From the NCBI RefSeq assembly GCF_022414535.1, contig NZ_JADWYM010000031.1:19377-83376 (forward strand): a DNA stretch of 64,000 bases. Reading direction: 5' to 3'. The translations under genes were made by a program, and so were the position numbers. Source of the stretch: Streptomyces sp. MUM 2J (GTDB lineage Bacteria; Actinomycetota; Actinomycetes; Streptomycetales; Streptomycetaceae). Positions 18,273 to 26,404 of the stretch are shown here, one piece after another; positions within the stretch are counted from its first letter, which is position 1, and each line of letters starts with the position of its first letter. The notes beneath the pieces are model-generated. The model worked only from the letters and a program-made list of their open reading frames with translations, did not search any database and was not told the origin of the DNA.

Positions 18273-19049
18273 TCAGTCACATCGCCCTGGTGGAGACGGC
18301 GTTCGCGCTGTCATCAGCACCATCCCCGAGTCCCCGTAGTCCGGAAGCGTCGGGTCGGCGTCGATCCTGGTCACCCTGAGCTGCTCGGTCAGGGGGCTGA
18401 ACACGTCCCGCAGGACTCCCGGGTCCACCGGGCAGCCCGGCCAGCGGGAGTCACGTCCGATGCGGTACGTCGGCATGTTCTCCATGAACGCGGCCACCAG
18501 GAACCCGCCCGGGACGACGGACCGGGCGAACGTCCGGCACAGCGCCGCGAACTCCGGGAAGTCCTCGGTCACCCCCTCGGCCACGAAGTGCATCGACGCG
18601 AGTCCGAACGTTCCGGGCGGCACGTCCCTGACGTCGCCGTGCACGACCCGTACCCGGGACAGCGCCCGGGGCAGGGTCGGTGGAAGGGCGGGGAGCAGCC
18701 GCCGGCACAGCTCGTAGAACGGCAGCCAGCTGTCGTCCGGGCCCCGGTGCAGCTGGTGCCTCAGATAGGAGACGTTGGCCGCGCCCGCCTCCACGGCGTC
18801 GATGGCGCGGCCCGCGGCGGCGGCCAGCATCAGCGGGTAGAGGTTCGGCCCGGCGCCGAACTCCACACAGCGCGCGATGCTCCGCGGTCCCAGTCTGCGG
18901 TAGAAGGCGGCGTGATGGACGATGACCGCCCTGTCGGACGGGTGCAGTTCGCGGTAGTTCTCCGCCAGGTAGTCCTGGACGGGCCAGCTGTTCCAGTCCA
19001 CGTCGTCGTTGCGGACGGGCGTGGGACCGCGGGACGGGGGAGCGGCCAC
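18273..19049 (-). CDS. SAM-dependent methyltransferase (NNMT/PNMT-like)
   Basis: A 258-residue class I methyltransferase. The SAM-binding motif is VEFGAGPNLYPLMLAA (about residues 63-78), with acidic VEAG following strand 2 and VHGDVRDVPPG at motif III; MHFVAEGVTEDFPEFAALCRTFARSVVPGGFLVAAFM forms motifs IV-V. The N-terminal NSWPVQDYLAENYRELHPSD resembles N-methyltransferases of the NNMT/PNMT/TEMT group, often acting on amines. GTG at 19049 has GGAGGTGA upstream and lies 7 bases after the stop of the PLP enzyme, so the two are co-transcribed and may act in sequence: the amine made by the first could be methylated by the second (inference). Confidence 0.82.
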   Translation of the reverse strand: MAAPPSRGPTPVRNDDVDWNSWPVQDYLAENYRELHPSDRAVIVHHAAFYRRLGPRSIARCVEFGAGPNLYPLMLAAAAGRAIDAVEAGAANVSYLRHQLHRGPDDSWLPFYELCRRLLPALPPTLPRALSRVRVVHGDVRDVPPGTFGLASMHFVAEGVTEDFPEFAALCRTFARSVVPGGFLVAAFMENMPTYRIGRDSRWPGCPVDPGVLRDVFSPLTEQLRVTRIDADPTLPDYGDSGMVLMTARTPSPPGRCD

Positions 19050-19056
19050 GGCACAG

Positions 19057-20307
19057 TCACCTCCGAAGCCGCAGGGCGCGGCGCTCGGCGAGCCGGCTCA
19101 GCGTGCCGTTGAGCCGGTCGATGTCCTCGTCGGAGTTGAGAGCGGTCAGCTGGATCCGGAAGCCGACCCGGTCGCGGGGGACGAGCGGGTAGGCGGCGAC
19201 CGTCACGTAGATGCCCTGGTCCCACAGGAACCGCACGACGTCGTCCAGGTCCGCGCCGTGTGCGAGGGGGACCTCCACGATCGGGAACCCCCGCGCGCCG
19301 GGCACGTCCAGCCCGAGGCCGCGGACGTGGTCGAGGACGCGGACCGTCCTGCGGTGCAGATCGGCGCGGATCGCGTCCCCCCGGCGGTCGTTGACCGCCA
19401 GGCCCGCGAGTACGGTCGCCAGGGAGGCCGTCGGGGAGGGGCCGGAGTACAGGTAGGGTCCCGCGGTGACCTTCAGCCGGTCCTTGAGCCGGGTCGGCAC
19501 CGCGAGGAAGGCGAGCAGCGACGAGTACGCCTTGGAGAAGCCGCCGACCAGCACCACGTCGTCGTACCCCGCGCCGGTGTGCCGGATCACGCCGTTGCCG
19601 CGCGTACCGTACGGGCAGGTGTCGTCCGGTGACCGCTGCCCGATGACGCCGAAGCCGTGCGTGTCGTCGACGTACAGCGTGGCGCCCCGCTCCCGGCAGA
19701 TGCCGGCCAGCACCGGCATGTCGGGCACGCTGCCGCTCATGCTGTCGACTCCGTCCAGGCAGACCAGCCGGGGGCCGCCCGCGGGCGCGTCCCGCAGCAG
19801 CGCCTCCAGCTGCTCCGGCCGGTCGGCGCGGAAGCGGTGCAGCGTCGCGCCCTGCCCGCGCGCGCCGACGCACCCCTCGTACACGGTGCGGTGCGCGGTC
19901 GCCTCGACGAAGAGCTGTCCCCGGCCGGCGAGGACCGGGATCACCGAGTGGTGGATCAGCGTGGTCGTCGGCAGCAGCAGCGTGTCCTCGCAGCCCAGCA
20001 GCGCGGTGAGGCGGTCCTCGATCCCCGGGTAGAGCCGCGGGCTGCCCAGCAGCCGCGACCAGCTGGGGTGCGTGCCCCAGCGCCGTACGGCCGGCTCGAT
20101 CGCCGCCATGATCTCCGGGTCGAAGTCGAAGCCCAGGTAGTTGCAGGAGGCGAAGTCGATGAGCCAGTGCCGTCCGCATCTGATGTGACGGCCCCGCACC
20201 TCGTCCAGGACGGCGTCGCTCATGGGGCTGGTCCGGCGCAGCCGGTCCAGGTCTGCCCACCGCTCGTCGGAGCGGGCCTGCGGCGGGCCGGCAACGGCTG
20301 ATGTCAT
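19057..20307 (-). CDS. PLP-dependent alpha-oxoamine-synthase-family enzyme
   Basis: A 416-residue fold-type I PLP enzyme of the class II aminotransferase / alpha-oxoamine synthase group (BioF, Kbl, serine palmitoyltransferase, CqsA). Evidence is IDFASCNYLGFDFDPEIMAAIEPAVRRWGTHPSWSR at the start of the fold, the cofactor aspartate region YVDDTHGFGVIG and the PLP-lysine segment GGFSKAYSS. Such enzymes condense an amino acid with an acyl-CoA, losing CO2, to give an aminoketone. No biotin genes are near, so BioF itself is unlikely. ATG at 20307 follows GGAGGAACCCTG. It forms a two-gene operon with the methyltransferase and lies downstream of the GGDEF-EAL gene, so a specialised lipid, aminoketone signal or small metabolite is possible. 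Confidence 0.85.
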   Translation of the reverse strand: MTSAVAGPPQARSDERWADLDRLRRTSPMSDAVLDEVRGRHIRCGRHWLIDFASCNYLGFDFDPEIMAAIEPAVRRWGTHPSWSRLLGSPRLYPGIEDRLTALLGCEDTLLLPTTTLIHHSVIPVLAGRGQLFVEATAHRTVYEGCVGARGQGATLHRFRADRPEQLEALLRDAPAGGPRLVCLDGVDSMSGSVPDMPVLAGICRERGATLYVDDTHGFGVIGQRSPDDTCPYGTRGNGVIRHTGAGYDDVVLVGGFSKAYSSLLAFLAVPTRLKDRLKVTAGPYLYSGPSPTASLATVLAGLAVNDRRGDAIRADLHRRTVRVLDHVRGLGLDVPGARGFPIVEVPLAHGADLDDVVRFLWDQGIYVTVAAYPLVPRDRVGFRIQLTALNSDEDIDRLNGTLSRLAERRALRLRR

Positions 20308-20449
20308 CAGGGTTCCTCCGTGGACGCCCCGGCCTCCGGGCCGGGGAGGAAACGGACTCCTGCGGAGCAGGGCAGGGAGCGACGCGTCGCCGTCAAGCCG
20401 ATTCGGCGTCTGCCGGCCGGCGGCCGGCGCCCGTCACGCGCGCGGGAAG

Positions 20450-23400
20450 TCAAGGCGCTGTGTCTCCCCTTCTTCCTCGGGGCGGCACCGCCGGAGGGTG
20501 CTGCACGCTCTGTCCCGTCCGGGCTGCCCGGGGGGCGGCGTTCCGGTCGGCCGGGGGTGTGCCGGCACGAATGCCCGGCGGTGTCCGCACCGGGCCGGGC
20601 CCTGGCTGCGGGCCGGCGGCCGACTCCGGACCACCGCCGGGCCGCGTCCCGCGGGGCGCGACACCCGGTGCCGCCCCCCGCGCGGGGGTGCCGCCTGGCG
20701 GCGAGCCGCTCAGCACGGCCCGGCCCTGGTCGAGCGTCATCGGCGGGGCGAACAGATAGCCCTGGCCGAAGTGGCAGCCCATGGCGGTCAGCAGCTCCCG
20801 CTGGGCCTGCTCCTCGATCCCCTCGGCGATGACCGCGAGGCCGAGCGTGTCGGCGATGCGCACGATGCCCTCGACGAGTGCGACCTGCCGGGGGTCGCGC
20901 GCGATGTCGTCGATGAACGACTTGTCGATCTTGAGTGTGTCGAGCGGGAACTCCCGCAGATAGCGCAGTGAGGAGAACCCGGTACCGAAGTCGTCCACGG
21001 CGATGCGCACCCCGCGCTCCCGCAGTTCCCGTATGGCGGAGTCGACCTGCCCGTCGCGCCGCAGCAGCACCGACTCGGTCAGCTCCAGCTGGAGCGATCC
21101 CGGAACGAGCCCCGGCGTGTCCAGTGCCCGGCGCACCTCGCCGAGGAAGCCGGCGTCGCGCCACTGCCGGCCGGAGACGTTGACGCTGACGTACGGTGCC
21201 GCCGACGCCTCCGCCTCACGCTGGAGCCGGGCGATGTCGGCGGTGGCGCTGCGCAGCACCCAGGCGCCCAGCGGATTGATGTGGCCGGTCTCCTCGGCGA
21301 GCGGGATGAACTGCCCGGGCGGCACCGGCCCGTGCCGGGCGTACGGCCAGCGGGCCAGCGCCTCGAACCCGACCACGTCGCCCGCGGCGGTGCCGGCGAG
21401 GTCGACGACGGGTTGGTAGCGGACCGCGAACTCGCCACGTGCGATGGCGTTGTCCAGTCCCGCCAGCAGGTCGTGCCGCTCGGCCGTCCGCGTCCGCAGC
21501 TGCGGCCGGAACCGGCACCACTGCTGCTTGCCCGCCGCCTTCGCCGCGTAGAGCGCGAGATCGGCCAGGGCCAGCAACTCCTCGGCGTCCTCACTGTCGT
21601 GGGCGGTGGCCACGCCCACACTGGCGGAGACGCCGAGGAGTTCGCCCGACAGCCGGAAGGGGCGCCCGAGGGCCTGGATCACCTGGGCGGCCAGCAGCTC
21701 GGCGTCCAAGGGCTGCCGGGCGTCCTCCATCAGCACCGCGAACTCGTCGCCGCCCAGCCGGGAGGCGGTGTCCGTGCGGCGCAGCGTCTGCGTCAGCCGC
21801 TCGCCGACGGCTCTGAGCAGGCGGTCGCCGACGGAGTGGCCGAACGTGTCGTTGACGGTCTTGAAGCCGTCGAGGTCGATGAAGAGCAGGCAGCTCAGGG
21901 TTCCTTCCCGGCGTCCCCGCAGCAGCGCGCGCCCGGTCCGCTCCAGCAGCAGGGTGCGGTTGGGCAGGCCGGTGAGCGAGTCGTGGAACGCGCGCTGCGT
22001 CAGCTCGTGCTCCAGCTGGCGCTGCTCGGTCACGTCCCGCAGGGTGACCACCAGCCCGGCCACGGTCTGGTCCTCGCGCAGGTCCCGGCAGCGCACCTCC
22101 ACCTCGATGCGGTCGGCCTCGCGCGCCACCCACCAGTGGTCGTGGGACTCCTGGCGGCCGTGCCGGCAGAGGACGCTCAGTGTGCGGTCCACCCGGCCGC
22201 GGTCTTCCGGGTCCACCAGGTCCCGCAGCGGCGTCCCGTTGAGCGCGGAGCTGCCGAACACCGCCTCGGCGGACGGAGTGGCGTAGCGCACGGTGCCGTC
22301 ACCGTCGACGATCAGGATCACGTCCGAGGCGTTGCGCACCAGGGTGCGGAAATAGGCCTCGCTCTCCCTGCGGACGATCTCCTTGCGCAGCGCGATGCGG
22401 TCCACGGCCAGCCCCGCGTGTGAGGCGAGGATCTCCAGGGAGCCGCGTGTCTCGTTGAGCCGGCGCTCGGGGCCCGCGGCCACCAGGGCGCCCCCGAGCA
22501 CGGCGCCGGGCCGGTCGGGACGGATCATCGGGCACACCAGGGCACTGGGCAGGGCGCCGAGCCGGTCGACGAGCTCCGGCGGCAGCGCCGAGACGGGCAC
22601 GGCCCGGGTGCGGCCGGGCGGGGCGGCGGTCGCGGTGCCGGCCGCGGGCAGCCAGCCGTACAGCTCGGCTGCCTGCCGGGCGGTGAGCAGCAGGGTGCGG
22701 TGCCGGGTGTTCGGCCCGCACAGGCCGGCCACGGCGCGGTCGCAGGCCCGCTCGATCTGCAGCGGCGTCATGGCCGCGACCAGTTTGGCCGTCGCCTCCC
22801 GCAGTGTCTGCTCCCGTGTGACGGCCTTGCGGTGCGCCGCGACCATGCCCGCGAGCCGGAGGATCACCAGCAGGAACAGGGCGGTGGAGAACGCGGCCAG
22901 CACCGTCGCGTCCGCCACCCGGCCCGACTGCTGCTCGAAGAGCAGGACCGCGGGCGCGAGCAGGGTGGCCGCGGTCAGCAGCGCCAGCCGCTGCCAGTGC
23001 GGCAGCAGGGAGTGCGGCGGCGGCTCCGCCGCGGTCAGCTCCGCCATGGACGGATGGAGCGCGGCCAGCCCCCACGCCGTGTAGAAGACGACCCAGCCGG
23101 CGTCCAGCAGCGTGCCCGCCTGCCAGGTCCCGTTCAGCTGGAGGATGCCGTAGGTGATGTCGAAGCACAGCAGCGTCACCGTGCCCAGCACCAGCAGTTG
23201 CACGGCGCGGTTGCGGCCGGAGCCGGGGCTCGGCGCGAGCAGCCGGATCAGCAGCGCGAGCACCAGCACGTCGCCCAGCGGGTAGGCGACACTGATCACC
23301 CGCTGCTGCCACGTCAGCCCGTCCTGGGTGGCCAGCGGATGCACCAGGTAGACCCACACGGGCAGCGCCAGACCGGCCGTGATGATCAGCGCGTCCAGCA

Positions 23401-23770
23401 GGCTGGGCACGTCCCGGTCCGCCCACCGGTGGCGGACCAGACCGAACAGGCCCGCGGCGAACAGCGGGTAGACGGCCAGGTAGCAGGCGTCGGCGGGGGA
23501 GGGGAACGGGTTGGACGCCTGGAAGTACTGCTCCTGCACGTTGTAGTACGTGTCGCCCGCCGAGAAGGCCAGCAGCCCCGCCGCCAGAGCCAGCCAGGGC
23601 CACCGGTGCGCGGGCCGGTGGACGACCACCCCGGTCACGACGGCCGCCGCACCGCTCAGGCCGATGACCGCCCACAGCGGTGCACGCAGTTCCGGTACCG
23701 CCATGTAGATGCTCGTGACCGCCGCGACCATGGCGAGGTAGGCGGCCGGTAGCCGGTGGATCGGCGGCAC
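20450..23770 (-). CDS. Membrane GGDEF-EAL protein with PAS (cyclic di-GMP metabolism)
   Basis: A protein of about 1106 residues. Residues 1-310 contain around nine hydrophobic helices, followed by a GAF-like region, a PAS domain (about 470-590, RTLVRNASDVILIVDGDG), a GGDEF domain with intact RLGGDEFAVLMED near residue 670, and an EAL domain with GFEALARWP (about 800), DDFGTGFSSLRYL and DKSFI. Both catalytic motifs are intact, so synthesis and hydrolysis of cyclic di-GMP are possible, as in the RmdA/RmdB class of Streptomyces. The last 85 residues are Pro/Gly/Arg-rich and probably disordered. GTG at 23770 is chosen because GGAGGGGG lies six bases upstream. It sits between galE and the PLP enzyme gene on the same strand. 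Confidence 0.9.
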   Translation of the reverse strand: MPPIHRLPAAYLAMVAAVTSIYMAVPELRAPLWAVIGLSGAAAVVTGVVVHRPAHRWPWLALAAGLLAFSAGDTYYNVQEQYFQASNPFPSPADACYLAVYPLFAAGLFGLVRHRWADRDVPSLLDALIITAGLALPVWVYLVHPLATQDGLTWQQRVISVAYPLGDVLVLALLIRLLAPSPGSGRNRAVQLLVLGTVTLLCFDITYGILQLNGTWQAGTLLDAGWVVFYTAWGLAALHPSMAELTAAEPPPHSLLPHWQRLALLTAATLLAPAVLLFEQQSGRVADATVLAAFSTALFLLVILRLAGMVAAHRKAVTREQTLREATAKLVAAMTPLQIERACDRAVAGLCGPNTRHRTLLLTARQAAELYGWLPAAGTATAAPPGRTRAVPVSALPPELVDRLGALPSALVCPMIRPDRPGAVLGGALVAAGPERRLNETRGSLEILASHAGLAVDRIALRKEIVRRESEAYFRTLVRNASDVILIVDGDGTVRYATPSAEAVFGSSALNGTPLRDLVDPEDRGRVDRTLSVLCRHGRQESHDHWWVAREADRIEVEVRCRDLREDQTVAGLVVTLRDVTEQRQLEHELTQRAFHDSLTGLPNRTLLLERTGRALLRGRREGTLSCLLFIDLDGFKTVNDTFGHSVGDRLLRAVGERLTQTLRRTDTASRLGGDEFAVLMEDARQPLDAELLAAQVIQALGRPFRLSGELLGVSASVGVATAHDSEDAEELLALADLALYAAKAAGKQQWCRFRPQLRTRTAERHDLLAGLDNAIARGEFAVRYQPVVDLAGTAAGDVVGFEALARWPYARHGPVPPGQFIPLAEETGHINPLGAWVLRSATADIARLQREAEASAAPYVSVNVSGRQWRDAGFLGEVRRALDTPGLVPGSLQLELTESVLLRRDGQVDSAIRELRERGVRIAVDDFGTGFSSLRYLREFPLDTLKIDKSFIDDIARDPRQVALVEGIVRIADTLGLAVIAEGIEEQAQRELLTAMGCHFGQGYLFAPPMTLDQGRAVLSGSPPGGTPARGAAPGVAPRGTRPGGGPESAAGPQPGPGPVRTPPGIRAGTPPADRNAAPRAARTGQSVQHPPAVPPRGRRGDTAP

Positions 23771-23882
23771 TACACGCCCCCTCCGCTGGGAGGAGTCCGG
23801 GCTGCGTACGGGCGTCGTCAACCTGGGCTTCCCACCGATCGTAGGCATGGTCCGGCACGGCCTGCATCTCGTGCGGCGGGGC

Positions 23883-24938
23883 TCAGCGGTCCTCGGCCCC
23901 GGGGCGCCGTGGGTCCGGGTAACCGCGCGGGTTGGCGTGCTGGAAGCGCCAGGCGTCCCGGCACATGTCGTCCAGGTCCCGCCCGGGACGCCAGCCCCAG
24001 GCCCGGGCGACGGCCCGGGCGTCGGCGACACGTTCGGCCACGTCGCCCGAGCGGTGCGGCGTCACCGTGTACGGCACCGGTCTGCCCGCCGCGCGGGAGA
24101 CGGAGGCGATCACCTCCAGGACGGAACTGCCCGTGCCCCGGCCCAGGTTGTACACGTGCATGCCCGGGGCGTCGGCGAGGCGGTCCAGCGCCACCCGGTG
24201 AGCCTCGGCGGCGTCCATCACGTGGACGTAGTCCCGTACGCCGGTCCCGTCCGGTGTGGGGTGGCCGGTGCCGTAGACCGGCAGCCGCTCCCGCAGGCCG
24301 GCCGCGACCTGCGCCGCGTACGGCATCAGGTGCTCCGGTACGCCGTGCGGAGCCTGTCCGAGCAGCCCGCTGGGATGGGCGCCGGCCGTGTTGAACAGCC
24401 GCAGGCACAGCACGGTGTACTCGGGGCGGCGCCGGCACACGTCGGCGAGGATCTGCTCGCACATCCGTTTGGAGGTCGCGTAGGGGGTCAGGGGGCGGGC
24501 CGGCGTCGACTCGTCGAGTGGTCCGGGTCCTGCGTCGCCGTAGACGGAGCCGGCGGAGGAGAACACCAGCCGGTGCACGCCGTGCTCGTGCATCACGCGC
24601 AGCAGGGCGGTGGTGCCGCCGACGTTGGCGTCGTAGTGGTCGGTGGGCGTGCGCAGCGACGCGGCTCCGGACGTGCGCGCCGCGAAGTGCACCACCGCGT
24701 CCACCGCGTGCCGTTCGAAGACGACGGCCAGCGCGTGCCGGTCGCGGAGGTCCAGTTCGTGGACGGCGCCGACGAAGCGGCCGGCGAGCTGTTCCACGCG
24801 CGCGAGGACCTGCGGTGCGCTGGTGGAGTAGTCGTCGACCGCGATCACCTCGTAACCGTGGTCCAGCAGCTCGACACACGTGTGGGACCCGAGGAAGCCG
24901 GCCCCGCCGGTGACCAGGACTGTGGACGCTGCGCTCAT
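23883..24938 (-). CDS. galE: UDP-glucose 4-epimerase
   Basis: A 351-residue extended short-chain dehydrogenase of the GalE type, interconverting UDP-glucose and UDP-galactose (or the N-acetyl forms) with bound NAD+. The Rossmann motif is VTGGAGFLGSHTCVELL; the catalytic Ser lies in VFSSAGSVYG and the Tyr-Lys pair in TPYATSK; RLFNTAGAHPSG, VRDYVHVMD and HVYNLGRGTGSSVLEV are further GalE blocks. ATG at 24938 follows GAGGAG. Upstream lies a 20-bp site sharing 16 identical bases with the one before the GT2 gene. There are no galT or galK genes, so supply of a nucleotide sugar for a surface polymer fits better than galactose catabolism. Confidence 0.92.
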   Translation of the reverse strand: MSAASTVLVTGGAGFLGSHTCVELLDHGYEVIAVDDYSTSAPQVLARVEQLAGRFVGAVHELDLRDRHALAVVFERHAVDAVVHFAARTSGAASLRTPTDHYDANVGGTTALLRVMHEHGVHRLVFSSAGSVYGDAGPGPLDESTPARPLTPYATSKRMCEQILADVCRRRPEYTVLCLRLFNTAGAHPSGLLGQAPHGVPEHLMPYAAQVAAGLRERLPVYGTGHPTPDGTGVRDYVHVMDAAEAHRVALDRLADAPGMHVYNLGRGTGSSVLEVIASVSRAAGRPVPYTVTPHRSGDVAERVADARAVARAWGWRPGRDLDDMCRDAWRFQHANPRGYPDPRRPGAEDR

Positions 24939-24964
24939 GGGTCCGGCTCCTCGCACAGGACGTC

Positions 24965-24984
24965 GTACGTTTACGCCGTATATC
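24965..24984. promoter_or_regulatory. Shared operator C (galE)
   Basis: Plus strand reads GTACGTTTACGCCGTATATC: its first 16 bases equal operator A on the minus strand (24965-24980 versus 15811-15826), 27 bp upstream of the galE start codon. It is the strongest evidence that galE and the GT2 gene share a regulator. Confidence 0.65.
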
Positions 24985-25095
24985 CAGACTGTGCGCCCAC
25001 CGCGCGTGCCCGTCAAGCGCTGTCGGCCGGTGGTGGGGCCCTGGTCCTCCTCGCCGCGTGCGAGAGGGCGGTTCGGGGCGTCCGGTGTTGCCTGC

Positions 25096-25986
25096 TCAGG
25101 GGCCGGCCGGCGCGGTGTACAGGGGAAGCCGCGGATCGACCGGCCGGCCGGGCCAGGTGTCGCGGATCCAGGCGTGGTCGGGGTGGTCGCGGATCAGCCA
25201 GGCCCGCTCGGTCCCCGGGCCGGCCATGACGTTGAGGTAGTACATGTGGTGGCCGGGCACGGCCATGGACGGGCCGTGCCAGCCGTCGGGGACGAGGACG
25301 ACGTCCCCGTCACGGACCTCGGCCAGCACGTCCGCCCCCCGGCCCCGTCCCGAGGGGGAGACCCGCTGGTAGCCGAGGCCGGGCGTCGAGCCGTGGGCGG
25401 CGAACTCGAAGTAGTAGATCTCCTCCAGTTGCGACTCCTCGCCCGGCCGGTGCTCGTCGTGCTTGTGCGGCGGGTACGAGGACCAGTTGCCGCCGGGCGT
25501 GACCACCTCGACCGCGATCAGCTTGTCGCACTCGAACACCCCGGCCGCGCCGAAGTTGTTCACCTGGCGCGAGCAGTCGCCCGTCCCGCGCAGTTCCACC
25601 GGGACGGCGGAGGCGGGGCCGTACCGGGCGGGCAGCCGGAGGGAGCAGCGGGCACCGGTCAGTGCGAAGCGTCCGCCACCGGCGGAGGCGAGGGTCGCCC
25701 GGGCGTCGCGCGGCGCGTAGGCGAAGTCGCTCACGCCGCTGAAGACGTCCCGGCGGCCGGCCAGTTCGAACGAGTTCCGGCCGAAGTCGTCGCTGACGGT
25801 GACCGCGCAGCCGCCGGCCAGCGGGAGGACGATCCACTCGCTGTCGCCGGTGTCGAAGGTGTACGCGCCACCCGGCGGCAGGTCGAGGACCCGCAGGCGG
25901 GAGTGGCCCCAGCCGGCGCTCTCGGGCGTGATGTCGACGGTGTGGGGGCCGGCGGCCGCCGTGCCCGCGGGAAGGTGGTAGGTCAT
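25096..25986 (-). CDS. iolB: 5-deoxy-glucuronate isomerase
   Basis: A 296-residue bicupin of the IolB/KduI family. IolB isomerises 5-deoxy-D-glucuronate to 2-deoxy-5-keto-D-gluconate in myo-inositol breakdown. The metal-binding block YPPHKHDEHRPGEESQLEE (His174, His176, His179 and a following Glu) is intact, and GDVVLVPDGWHGPSMAVPGHHMYYLNVMAGP is the typical C-terminal cupin segment. ATG at 25986 follows GGAGG. The gene is divergent from the sugar ABC transporter operon across a 418-bp region carrying a long inverted repeat at 26229-26294. The rest of the usual iol pathway (iolC, iolD, iolA) is not in the window. Confidence 0.93.
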   Translation of the reverse strand: MTYHLPAGTAAAGPHTVDITPESAGWGHSRLRVLDLPPGGAYTFDTGDSEWIVLPLAGGCAVTVSDDFGRNSFELAGRRDVFSGVSDFAYAPRDARATLASAGGGRFALTGARCSLRLPARYGPASAVPVELRGTGDCSRQVNNFGAAGVFECDKLIAVEVVTPGGNWSSYPPHKHDEHRPGEESQLEEIYYFEFAAHGSTPGLGYQRVSPSGRGRGADVLAEVRDGDVVLVPDGWHGPSMAVPGHHMYYLNVMAGPGTERAWLIRDHPDHAWIRDTWPGRPVDPRLPLYTAPAGP

Positions 25987-26228
25987 ACGGTGCCTCCGGG
26001 TCACAACAGGCCGACGGCCGTGTCGACCGCGTCCGCGACACCGCCCCCGGCCGGGTGGGGCTGCGAGGGCCCCTCGCAGCTCCCCACCCGCGTCAGGGGT
26101 ACCCGGCACCGCGGGGGGTATGGATCAACTCCGACACGGCTCATGGCGATCAGATCGAACATGCGCGACGCTCCTCGCTGCGGGGCGATGGCCCTGCCGC
26201 CTCCCAGGTGTAGGTGCCGGGGTCGACG

Positions 26229-26294
26229 CTGTCAATATTTTGTACTTACATTCGGACCTTTGGGTGAAAATATGTCCTGACAAAGTATTGACAG
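26229..26294. promoter_or_regulatory. Divergent iol promoter region with long-range inverted repeat
   Basis: CTGTCAATATTTTGT (26229-26243) and ACAAAGTATTGACAG (26280-26294) are inverted copies with 14/15 matches, each carrying a TTGACA that could be a -35 pointing outward: rightward 26288-26293 with TTGGAT at 26311, leftward 26231-26236. Between them lies TGTCCTGACAAA (26273-26284), found again at 36245-36256. The 66-bp block is very AT-rich for this genome and looks like a multi-site repressor region controlling iolB and the transporter together. The remaining gap 25987-26228 shows nothing definite. Confidence 0.65.
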
Positions 26295-26404
26295 TGGGCA
26301 TGCCAAGAGCTTGGATCCGGTCCCAGCGCACCAGCACGGCCGCGGCGGTCCCCACCCGCCGCGATTCCACCCTTGCCCCCGTCGCACAGTGAGGTGCCGG
26401 AGAG

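Noticed and set aside
19057..20307. Assignment of the PLP enzyme as biotin-pathway BioF
   Set aside because: No bioA, bioB or bioD nearby, and it is coupled to a methyltransferase; only the wider family is supported.
20450..20705. A separate small gene in the Pro/Gly-rich tail of the GGDEF-EAL protein
   Set aside because: The segment is in frame with the EAL domain, without an internal ribosome site; it is treated as a disordered C-terminal tail.
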